From assembly GCF_009769385.1 (NCBI RefSeq), contig NZ_ML775960.1:1-64000 (forward strand): 64,000 nucleotides of DNA, in the 5' to 3' direction. Numbering within the stretch: the stretch's first letter is position 1; each line of letters starts with the position of its first letter. The position numbers and the translations under genes were made by a program. The DNA comes from Saccharothrix deserti (GTDB lineage: Bacteria; Actinomycetota; Actinomycetes; Mycobacteriales; Pseudonocardiaceae). Shown here in pieces: positions 57,103 to 64,000 of this stretch. A model generated the notes under the pieces. The model made no database searches. It had not been told where the DNA came from and saw only the letters and a program-made list of their open reading frames with translations.

Positions 57103-58607
57103 CAGCTGACCACCACGCCGAAGCGGAGCAGGCTGTAGAGCAGCATGCCGAGGTAGAACACGGCGCCGAAGCCGATGATCAGGTTGGTGAGGAGCTTGGG
57201 CCGGATGGGTTTGGGCAGCATCCGGTTGTTCACCAGCAGCAGCACCACGCAGTAGGCGCCCATGGCGAACGTCGACAGGAACGCGAGGATGTCGAGGATC
57301 GCGCCGGGTCCGTCGGCGGGCCCGAACAGCAGGATGACGATGCCGAACGCGATGACGCCCCACAGGAACCCGGCGTACAGGTGGGACATGCGGAACCGCT
57401 TCGCACCGGGCACGAAGTGGTAGGTCATGTCCGCCTGGCCGCGGGAGAACGAGTCGAACAGGCCGAGCGTGGCGTTGAGGCCGATCAAAGCGATGAACCC
57501 GAGGAACAGCCCACCCAGCACGGGCCCGCCGGCCGCCGCGAACGACTCGGACATCGCGTTGAGCGCGGCTTCCCGTTCGCCCGCCTCCAGCAGGGACTTG
57601 ACGTTCGGGCTCTCCCGGCTGGCCGCCTGCGCCAGCACTGTGAACGAGACCGTGACGAGCATCGTGACGCCCCAGAACAACAACAGCGCGTCGAACGTGA
57701 CCCACCGCCGCCAGCCGCGCCACTTGGCCATCTCGTCCGGGTCCGCGGTGTCGAACATGAACCCGCGGGCGGGCATGGCCTCCTCCTCCCCCGCGTGCCG
57801 CAGACCGCGGATGCGGGGGATGTGCGCGCCCATGCCGGCGCCGCTGTCGCGCAGGTGCAGCGTGTACCACATCTGCTGCATGCCGGACGGTCCGGCGAAC
57901 GCGATGGAGCCGACGATGATCGGGAACCAGGCCGCGCTGAGCGCTTCCGGCGGCAGGTAGCCGAAGTGGAACATGCCGGTGATGGTGGACACGACATCCG
58001 CCCACGTGCCCACCATCGACGCGACCACGGCCGTGCCGACCACGAGCAGTCCGATGAGGAGGGACAGCACGTTCTCCAGCAGGTTGTAGATCACCTTGGC
58101 GAGGCTGAACACGACGCCGACGAGGATCAGGCCGACGCACGCCGACACCGTCCACGGTATGCCGGTCAGCTCCTCCAGCGCGGCCGCGCCCGCGGAGAGG
58201 TGTCCGGGCCAGATGTAGACCAGGATCGCGACGGTGAAGAAGAACCACATGATCGGTTTGAACACGCGGGCCGCGCCGAAGAAGATGCTCTCACCGGTGG
58301 CCATCGCGTAGCGGGCCATCTCCAGCATGACGACGGCCTGGAGCGTCACGCCGATGAGGAACAGCCATCGGATCTCCGGGCCGAACAGCAGCACGAGCCG
58401 CGGCCACATGTAGGACTCGCCCATGCCGACGCCGAGCGCGACGAGGAACACCGTCGGGCCCAGGATGTGGATGGACGGCGGGGCGTCGGGCAGTTTCCTG
58501 ATGGGCATCGCTTCCAGCCGCCCCGCCCGCCACACGCGTTCCTCCGGTGGAGGTGTGGTGACGTCCGCGCCCGACCGCGGTTCGGCGGGTGAGTTGGGTG
58601 TATCCAC
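57102..58607 (-). CDS. Nramp-family-like transporter without the canonical metal motif
   Basis: Membrane protein of 501 residues with about eleven hydrophobic segments after a 45-residue N-terminal tail. The first helix reads GPTVFLVALGVGMGESYMWP instead of the DPGN motif that binds Mn or Fe in true Nramp proteins, and the helix 6 MPH motif is also not evident, so the substrate is probably not a simple divalent metal. GTG at 58607 follows GGGAGGT. It lies downstream of oxc-frc-acyl-CoA synthetase on the same strand, so a carboxylate such as oxalate or formate is possible. Confidence 0.75.
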   Translation of the reverse strand: MDTPNSPAEPRSGADVTTPPPEERVWRAGRLEAMPIRKLPDAPPSIHILGPTVFLVALGVGMGESYMWPRLVLLFGPEIRWLFLIGVTLQAVVMLEMARYAMATGESIFFGAARVFKPIMWFFFTVAILVYIWPGHLSAGAAALEELTGIPWTVSACVGLILVGVVFSLAKVIYNLLENVLSLLIGLLVVGTAVVASMVGTWADVVSTITGMFHFGYLPPEALSAAWFPIIVGSIAFAGPSGMQQMWYTLHLRDSGAGMGAHIPRIRGLRHAGEEEAMPARGFMFDTADPDEMAKWRGWRRWVTFDALLLFWGVTMLVTVSFTVLAQAASRESPNVKSLLEAGEREAALNAMSESFAAAGGPVLGGLFLGFIALIGLNATLGLFDSFSRGQADMTYHFVPGAKRFRMSHLYAGFLWGVIAFGIVILLFGPADGPGAILDILAFLSTFAMGAYCVVLLLVNNRMLPKPIRPKLLTNLIIGFGAVFYLGMLLYSLLRFGVVVS

Positions 58608-58675
58608 AACGGACCTCCCGGTGAGTTACTGCGTTTACCGCGTACGGCGACCTTCCCCCTTCACCACAGTTCCCT

Positions 58676-60808
58676 TCACAGCAGTCCGGCGGAGCGGGCC
58701 CAGCGGTACTTGGCGCCCAGCACGGCGACCGGCTTCTCCGTGGTGTACGGGTAGGCCACGATCCCGTGCCGGTACAGGTGTTCACTGGCTTCTTCGACTT
58801 CGACGTCGCCGGACAGCGAGGCGACGACGGGCTTGTGGATCCCCTTGTCCCGGTAGTGCTGGACGACCTCGACGACGAGTTCTGCGAACACCATCGGCGG
58901 GGTGACGATGGTGTGCCAGTAGCCGAGGATCAGCGCGTGCACGCGCTCGTCCTCCAGGCCGAGGGCGATGGTGTTGCGGTAGGTGGACGGCGGTTCGCCG
59001 CCGGTGATGTCGACCGGGTTGCCGGCCGCGCCGAACGGCGGGATGAACTCCCGGAACGCCGCGTCGAGGTCGGACGGGATCTCCATCAGGGCGAGGCCGT
59101 TGTCCACGCAGGCGTCGGACAGCAGCACACCGGAGCCGCCCGCGCCGGTGATGATGACGACGTTCTCGCCCTCGGGGGTGGGCAACAGGGGCACGCCGCG
59201 CGCGTACTCCAGCATGTCGTTGAGGCCGGGTGCCCGGATGACACCGCTCTGCCGCAGGATGTCGTCGTAGACCTTGTCGTTGCCGGCGAGCGCGCCGGTG
59301 TGGGAGCTGGCGGCTTTCGCGCCCTGTGCGGTGCGGCCTGCTTTGAGCACCACGACGGGTTTCTGCTTGGAGACCCGTTTGGCGGTTTCGGCGAACGCGC
59401 GGCCGTCCTTGAGGTCTTCCAGGTGCATGGCGATGAGCTGGGTGTTGTCGTCCTGCTCGAAGAACGTGAGCAGGTCGTCCTCGTCGATGTCGGCCTTGTT
59501 GCCGACGCCGACGATGGAGGACACGCCCATCCGGGCGGAGCGGCTGAACCCGAGGATCGCCATGCCGATGCCCCCGCTCTGCGAGGACAGGGCGACCCCG
59601 CCCTTCACGTCGTACGGGGTGCAGAACGTAGCCGAAAGGTTTTCAGGCGTGTAGTAGTAGCCGTAGATGTTCGGCCCGAGGATGCGCACGCCGTGCTTGC
59701 GCGCGATCGTCACCACCTCGTCCTGCAACTCGTGGTTGCCGGTCTCCCCGAAGCCGGAGGGGATGAGGATCGCGCCCGCCACGCCCTTCGCGCCGACCTC
59801 CTCCAACGCGGCGGGCACGAACTTGGCCGGGATGGCGAACACCGCCACGTCCACGTCGCCGGGCACGTCGGCGATGCTGCGGAACGCCTTGCGGTCCATG
59901 ATCTCGTCCGCTTTGGGGTTGATCGGGTAGATCTCGCCCTGGTAGCCGCCGTTGACCAGGTTGCGCATCACCGAGTTGCCGATCTTGCCGGTCTCGTTGG
60001 ACGCCCCGATCACCGCCACGGCGGCGGGTTTCATGATCCGGTTCATCGAGGCCAGGATCTCCTCCTGGCTGAACCGGACCGGCTCGCGCGCGGCGTCCTG
60101 GTCGACCAGGATGCGCACGTCGACGGCGGTCGCGCCGTCCGGTGTGGCAAGCACCGGGTTGAGGTCGACCTCGGCGAGTTCCGGGAAGTCCGTGACCAGG
60201 TCACCGACCCGTCGGATCAGGTCCGCGAGCGCGTCCCGGTCGGCGGGCGGCGCACCGCGCACCCCGCGCAGGACCTCGGCCGCCGCGATGCCGTCCACCA
60301 TGGACATCGCCTCGGCCGCGGTGGTCGGCGCGAGGCGGAACGTGACGTCCTTCAGCACCTCGACCAGCACGCCGCCCAGGCCGAAGGCGACGATCTTGCC
60401 GAACGTGTCGTCCGTGGTCGCGCCGATGATCACCTCCTGACCGGAGGTCATCAGCTGCTGCACCTGGACGCCCACGATGTCCGCGTCGGCGTTGTAGGCG
60501 ACGGCGTTGGCGATGATCGTGTCGAAGCCCGCCGCCACCTCCTCGGCGGTGCGCAGGCCCACCAGCACACCGCCCGCCTCGGTCTTGTGCAGGATGTCCG
60601 GCGAGACGATCTTGAGCACCACCGGCAGGCCGATGTCGCCTGCCAGCGCGACCGCCTCGTCCCGTGACGCGGCCAGGCCCTCGGCCGGGGTCGCGATCCC
60701 GTAGGCCTCGCAGACCAGCCTGCCCTCGGGCGCGGTCAGCGAGTCGCGCCCCTCGGCGGTGACCGCCGCGATGATCCGTTCGACCGCTGCCCGGTCGTAG
60801 TCCGGCAT
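58676..60808 (-). CDS. NDP-forming acyl-CoA synthetase (acetate-CoA ligase type)
   Basis: Protein of 710 residues with the fused order ATP-grasp (about 10-225), CoA-binding domain (about 250-370, VAVIGASNETGKIGNSVM) and succinyl-CoA-ligase-like domains; the phosphohistidine is in SSHTGALAG (about 520). ATG at 60808 has AAGGAG upstream. It follows frc across a 16-bp triple repeat. It probably activates or releases a short acid (oxalate, formate, acetate) with ATP or ADP; the substrate is inferred. Confidence 0.85.
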   Translation of the reverse strand: MPDYDRAAVERIIAAVTAEGRDSLTAPEGRLVCEAYGIATPAEGLAASRDEAVALAGDIGLPVVLKIVSPDILHKTEAGGVLVGLRTAEEVAAGFDTIIANAVAYNADADIVGVQVQQLMTSGQEVIIGATTDDTFGKIVAFGLGGVLVEVLKDVTFRLAPTTAAEAMSMVDGIAAAEVLRGVRGAPPADRDALADLIRRVGDLVTDFPELAEVDLNPVLATPDGATAVDVRILVDQDAAREPVRFSQEEILASMNRIMKPAAVAVIGASNETGKIGNSVMRNLVNGGYQGEIYPINPKADEIMDRKAFRSIADVPGDVDVAVFAIPAKFVPAALEEVGAKGVAGAILIPSGFGETGNHELQDEVVTIARKHGVRILGPNIYGYYYTPENLSATFCTPYDVKGGVALSSQSGGIGMAILGFSRSARMGVSSIVGVGNKADIDEDDLLTFFEQDDNTQLIAMHLEDLKDGRAFAETAKRVSKQKPVVVLKAGRTAQGAKAASSHTGALAGNDKVYDDILRQSGVIRAPGLNDMLEYARGVPLLPTPEGENVVIITGAGGSGVLLSDACVDNGLALMEIPSDLDAAFREFIPPFGAAGNPVDITGGEPPSTYRNTIALGLEDERVHALILGYWHTIVTPPMVFAELVVEVVQHYRDKGIHKPVVASLSGDVEVEEASEHLYRHGIVAYPYTTEKPVAVLGAKYRWARSAGLL

Positions 60809-60836
60809 GACGTCTCCTTCGAATGTCGAGCGGTCG

Positions 60837-60884
60837 GATGTGCCCGAGTTCAGATGTGCCCGAGTTCGGATGTGCCCGAGTTCA
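60837..60884. repeat. Three 16-bp tandem repeats at the frc stop codon
   Basis: GATGTGCCCGAGTTCA, GATGTGCCCGAGTTCG and GATGTGCCCGAGTTCA follow each other at 60837, 60853 and 60869. The last unit includes the frc stop (TGA on the minus strand), so the unit arose by duplicating the gene end. Confidence 0.85.
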
Positions 60885-62111
60885 GATGGCACCGATGGCC
60901 TTGAGCCGCTGCAACTGGTCGGGGAGGTAGCCGAGTTCGGCCAGCACCTCGCCGTTGTGCTCGCCGAGCAACGGCGACCGCTGGACGTCCACGGGCGAGT
61001 CGGAGAGCTTCAACGGGCTGCCCACGGTCTTGTAGGCGCCGCGCTCGGGGTGCTCGACCTCGACGACGGAGCCCAGTTCGGCCAACGTCTCGTCCTCGAT
61101 CAGCTCACGGGTGGACAGGATCGGGCCGCACGGGATGTCGTGGGCGTTGAGCGCGTCCATGACCTCCCACTTGGTGTGCCGCTCGGTCCACTCCTCGATC
61201 AGCGCGAACGCCTTGTCGAGCTTGTCCAGCCGGGCCTCGGGCGTGGCCCACGCCGGGTCCTCGGCCAACTCGGGCTTGCCGATCAGCTCGGTGATCGGCT
61301 TCCAGCCGACCGGCTGGATGATCACGTAGATGTAGTCGTTGGGTCCGCCGGGCGCGCAGCGCACCGCCCAGCCGGGCTGCCCGCCGCCGGACGCGTTGCC
61401 CGAGCGCGGCACCTCGGCGCCGAAGGTCTCGTTCGGGTACTCGACCAGCGGGCCGTGCGCGAGCCGTTGCTGGTCGCGCAGCTTCACCCGGCACAGGTTG
61501 AGCACCGCGTCCTGCATGGCCACCTGCACGCGTTGGCCGCGCCCGGTGGACGTGCGCTGGAACAACGCCGCGAGGATGCCCGCCACCAAGTGGATGCCGG
61601 TGCCCGAGTCACCGATCTGGGCGCCGGTCGCCAGCGGCGGGCCCTCCTCGAAACCGGTGGTGCTCATCGAGCCGCCCATGGCCTGCGCGATGACCTCGTA
61701 GGCCTTGAAATCGGCGTAACGGCCGGGGCCGAAGCCCTTGATCGACGCGTACACCAGGCCGGGGTTGAGCTCCTGGAGCCGTTCCCAGGTGAAGCCGAAC
61801 CGGTCCACCACGCCCGGTCCGAAGTTCTCCACCAGCACGTCGGCCGTCGTGACGAGCTGGCCGAAGACCGCCTTGCCCTCGTCGCTCTTCATGTTGAGCG
61901 TGATGCTGCGCTTGTTCGCGTTCAGCATGGTGAAGTAGAGGCTGTCCACGCCGGGCAGGTCGCGCAGCTGCCCGCGGGTGATGTCGCCCCGGCCCGGAGC
62001 CTCCACCTTGATCACGTCGGCGCCCAGCCACGCCAGGATCTGCGTCGCCGATGGTCCCGATTGGACATGCGTCAGGTCCAGGACCCGGACGCCGTCGAGA
62101 GCCTTGCCCAT
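60882..62111 (-). CDS. frc: Formyl-CoA:oxalate CoA-transferase
   Basis: CaiB/BaiF-family transferase of 409 residues. It aligns closely with Oxalobacter formigenes FRC over the whole length: Gln17 in THVQSGP, catalytic Asp168 in [19 protein letters not shown] then KLRDQQRL, and the glycine loop GGGQPGW (about 242-248). It moves CoA from formyl-CoA to oxalate. ATG at 62111 has GGAGGA upstream. It lies between the decarboxylase and the acyl-CoA synthetase, same strand. Confidence 0.95.
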   Translation of the reverse strand: MGKALDGVRVLDLTHVQSGPSATQILAWLGADVIKVEAPGRGDITRGQLRDLPGVDSLYFTMLNANKRSITLNMKSDEGKAVFGQLVTTADVLVENFGPGVVDRFGFTWERLQELNPGLVYASIKGFGPGRYADFKAYEVIAQAMGGSMSTTGFEEGPPLATGAQIGDSGTGIHLVAGILAALFQRTSTGRGQRVQVAMQDAVLNLCRVKLRDQQRLAHGPLVEYPNETFGAEVPRSGNASGGGQPGWAVRCAPGGPNDYIYVIIQPVGWKPITELIGKPELAEDPAWATPEARLDKLDKAFALIEEWTERHTKWEVMDALNAHDIPCGPILSTRELIEDETLAELGSVVEVEHPERGAYKTVGSPLKLSDSPVDVQRSPLLGEHNGEVLAELGYLPDQLQRLKAIGAI

Positions 62112-62171
62112 TGCACGTCCTCCTTCTTGCTCGCTGGGATCGAGGAAACTCCTTGCCGCATAACGGGAGCG

Positions 62172-63908
62172 TTACTTGTACATGGTCTGGTTCATGGTTC
62201 CCGGCGCGTACGCGTCGGGGTCCACCCAGACGTTGATCAACGACGGCAGGCCGGACTCCCGGGCACGCTGGAGGGCGGGCGCGATGTCCTTGGGGTCGCG
62301 CACCTCTTCGCCGTGGCCGCCGAGCATCCGGGCGAACTCGTCGTAGCGGACGTCGCCCAGCGTGTTGCCGACCCGTTCGCGCGCCACGCCGTACTTCTGC
62401 GCCTGGCCGTAGCGGATCTGGTTCATCGACGAGTTGTTGCCGACGATGCCGACGAACGGCAGGTTGTAGCGGACCAGGGTCTCGAAGTCCCAGCCGGTGA
62501 GGCTGAACGCGCCGTCGCCGAACAGGGCCACGACCTCCTTGTCCGGCCGGGCCAGCTTGGTGGCCAGCACGAACGGCACGCCGACGCCGAGCGTGCCCAG
62601 CGGACCGGGGTCCATCCAGTGTCCGGGCGACTTCGGCTGCACGACCTGGCCGGAGAAGGTGACGATGTCGCCGCCGTCGCCGATGTAGATCGAGTCCTCG
62701 GTCAGGAACTGGTTGATCTCGTGCACCAGCCGGTACGGGTGGATCGGGGTGGCGTCGGAGTGCAGCTGCGGCAGCCGCTTCTCGCGCGCCTTCTCCTCCA
62801 CCGCCTGCAGTTCCTCCAGCCACGGCTTGCGCGCCACCGCGCCGGTGTCCGTGCGGCCGGACGCCGCCTGGGTCACCGCGCTCAGCACCAGGTCGGCGTC
62901 ACCGACGATGCCCAGGTCGACGTCCCGGTTCTTGCCGACCGTGCGGTAGTCCAGGTCGATCTGCACCACGGTCGCCTTGGCCGAGAGCCGGCGGCCGTAG
63001 CCCATCCGGAAGTCGAACGGGGTGCCGACGATGACGATCACGTCGGCGTTGTCGAACGCGTAGCGCCGGGACAGCTGGAAGTGGTGCGGGTCGCCGGGCG
63101 GCAGCGTGCCGCGGCCCGCGCCGTTCATGTAGGCGGGGATGTTCAGCGCGCGGACGAGTTCGACCGCCGAGTCGGTGGCACGCGTGGTCCACACTTGGCT
63201 GCCGAACAGCACGACCGGCTTCTTGGCGTGCACCAACAGGTCTGCGAGCCGTTCGATCGAGGTGGGGTCGCCCGCGTTGCGGGTGGACGCGCGGTAGCGG
63301 CCCGCCTCCGGGATGCGCGCCTGGTCCACGCGCACCGAGGCGTCCAGCACGTCGCGCGGGATCTCCAGGAACGACGGGCCGGGCGCGCCGTTGTAGGCCT
63401 CGCGGAACGCCATGGACACCAGGTCGGCGATCCGCGCGGTGGACGGCACGGTCGCGGCGAACTTGGTGATCGGGGTCATCATGTCGACGTGCGGCAGGTC
63501 CTGCAGTGAGCCCATCTTGTGCTGGCTCAACGCCCCCTGGCCGCCGATCAGCAGCATCGGGCTCTCCGCCCGGAACGCGTTGGCCACGCCGGTGACCGCG
63601 TCGGTGGTGCCGGGTCCGGCGGTCACCACGGCGCAGCCCGGTTTGCCGGTGACGCGGGCGTAGGCGTCCGCGGCGTGCGCGGCCACCTGCTCGTGCCGCA
63701 CGTCGATCACGGCGATGCCCTCGTCGACGCAGCCGTCGTAGATGTCGATGATGTGGCCGCCGCAGAGGGTGAAGATCGTGTCGATGCCCTCGGCCTTGAG
63801 TGCCTTGGCCACCAGGTGTCCGCCGGAGATCAGTTCCGGCCCCGCGTCGGGAACGTCAGCCGGCCCCGCGCTGTTGCCCGTCGCAGCTTCGGTCGCTGTC
63901 CGCGCCAT
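62172..63908 (-). CDS. oxc: ThDP-dependent oxalyl-CoA decarboxylase-type enzyme
   Basis: ThDP enzyme of 578 residues with the three usual domains. Cofactor Glu73 is in DVRHEQVAAH; the ThDP/Mg motif runs from GDGAFSLTGWDFETL to VGNN (about 460-490). The closest relatives by eye are the oxalyl-CoA decarboxylase, 2-hydroxyacyl-CoA lyase and acetolactate-synthase group. The neighbouring true frc argues for oxalyl-CoA as substrate, but the OXC Tyr-Glu pair is replaced here by SLQDLPHVD, as in lyases. ATG at 63908, with AAGGAG some 11 bases upstream. It heads the leftward oxalate operon. Confidence 0.72.
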   Translation of the reverse strand: MARTATEAATGNSAGPADVPDAGPELISGGHLVAKALKAEGIDTIFTLCGGHIIDIYDGCVDEGIAVIDVRHEQVAAHAADAYARVTGKPGCAVVTAGPGTTDAVTGVANAFRAESPMLLIGGQGALSQHKMGSLQDLPHVDMMTPITKFAATVPSTARIADLVSMAFREAYNGAPGPSFLEIPRDVLDASVRVDQARIPEAGRYRASTRNAGDPTSIERLADLLVHAKKPVVLFGSQVWTTRATDSAVELVRALNIPAYMNGAGRGTLPPGDPHHFQLSRRYAFDNADVIVIVGTPFDFRMGYGRRLSAKATVVQIDLDYRTVGKNRDVDLGIVGDADLVLSAVTQAASGRTDTGAVARKPWLEELQAVEEKAREKRLPQLHSDATPIHPYRLVHEINQFLTEDSIYIGDGGDIVTFSGQVVQPKSPGHWMDPGPLGTLGVGVPFVLATKLARPDKEVVALFGDGAFSLTGWDFETLVRYNLPFVGIVGNNSSMNQIRYGQAQKYGVARERVGNTLGDVRYDEFARMLGGHGEEVRDPKDIAPALQRARESGLPSLINVWVDPDAYAPGTMNQTMYK

Positions 63909-64000
63909 GTGCTGGTCAACTCCTTCGATCGCGGTCGGATCCGCCCCTCTCAGGAGTGGGTTCCGACCCTGGAACCGGCCCAGTTGTAGATTGCATACCG
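63909..64000 (-). promoter_or_regulatory. oxc promoter region with half operator at the window edge
   Basis: GCATAC at 63993-63998 repeats the left half of the gntR operator, preceded by TTGTAGATT. The other half would lie beyond base 64000. It fits GntR control of the oxc operon. Confidence 0.5.

Overview
The window is high-GC actinomycete chromosome with many GTG starts, very short spacers and ATGA/GTGA stop-start overlaps. The left half follows the gene order of Mycobacterium tuberculosis Rv2682c-Rv2703 (dxs, TRAM methyltransferase, APC-type permease, ceoB, ceoC, DUF3159, OB-fold protein, hydrolase, DUF3710, dut, DUF3093, DUF4193, cei, suhB, ppgK, sigA), then DUF7455 and sigB. Together with the XRE-DUF397 pairs and the sugar-acid catabolic genes this suggests a filamentous member of the Pseudonocardiaceae (Saccharothrix/Lentzea/Actinosynnema-like). 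That placement is inferred, not proven.

Layout. 1-335: leader of a leftward rRNA operon whose 16S gene lies outside the window. 336-2173: two-component pair. 2511-5309: SPFH protein, a degenerate tRNA-like element, dxs. 5375-10414: RNA methyltransferase, KimA-type potassium importer and two TrkA-type proteins (a potassium locus). 10605-19024: the conserved dut-cei-suhB-ppgK-sigA block. 19206-36091: genes inserted between the two principal-type sigma factors: a vanadium haloperoxidase, a xylose-type ABC operon with a ROK regulator, a helicase, a BrkB-type membrane protein, pseudouridine catabolism (psuG plus PfkB kinase), a PucR regulator, wreckage of TetR and MarR genes, a methyltransferase and dtd. 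36295-39693: sigB with an ECF-type promoter, an APH remnant and class I fumarase. 39694-43663: XRE/DUF397 module, secreted EEP-domain protein and two paralogous lipoproteins.

The right third is catabolic. 43950-51365 encodes the oxidative uronate pathway: uronate dehydrogenase makes aldaric acids, glucarate dehydratase and 5-dehydro-4-deoxyglucarate dehydratase convert them to 2-oxoglutarate semialdehyde, and an aldehyde dehydrogenase forms 2-oxoglutarate. An IclR regulator sits between the two arms, and debris of a sugar ABC transporter lies beside it. 51535-63908 is an oxalate module: formyl-CoA:oxalate CoA-transferase, an oxalyl-CoA-decarboxylase-type ThDP enzyme, an NDP-forming acyl-CoA synthetase, an Nramp-like transporter, TerC, and a separate operon of a ketopantoate-reductase-like protein and an aldehyde dehydrogenase. 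A GntR/FCD regulator sits in the middle. A shared inverted repeat, CATAC-N8-GTATG, precedes the reductase operon and gntR; a close variant precedes a tiny unknown gene, and half of one is cut by the window edge upstream of the decarboxylase.

The most striking unexplained structure is a set of three intergenic arrays (near 2.4, 29.5 and 43.8 kb) of 13-bp cores repeated with a 22-bp period within each block, with orientation switches that create hairpins.
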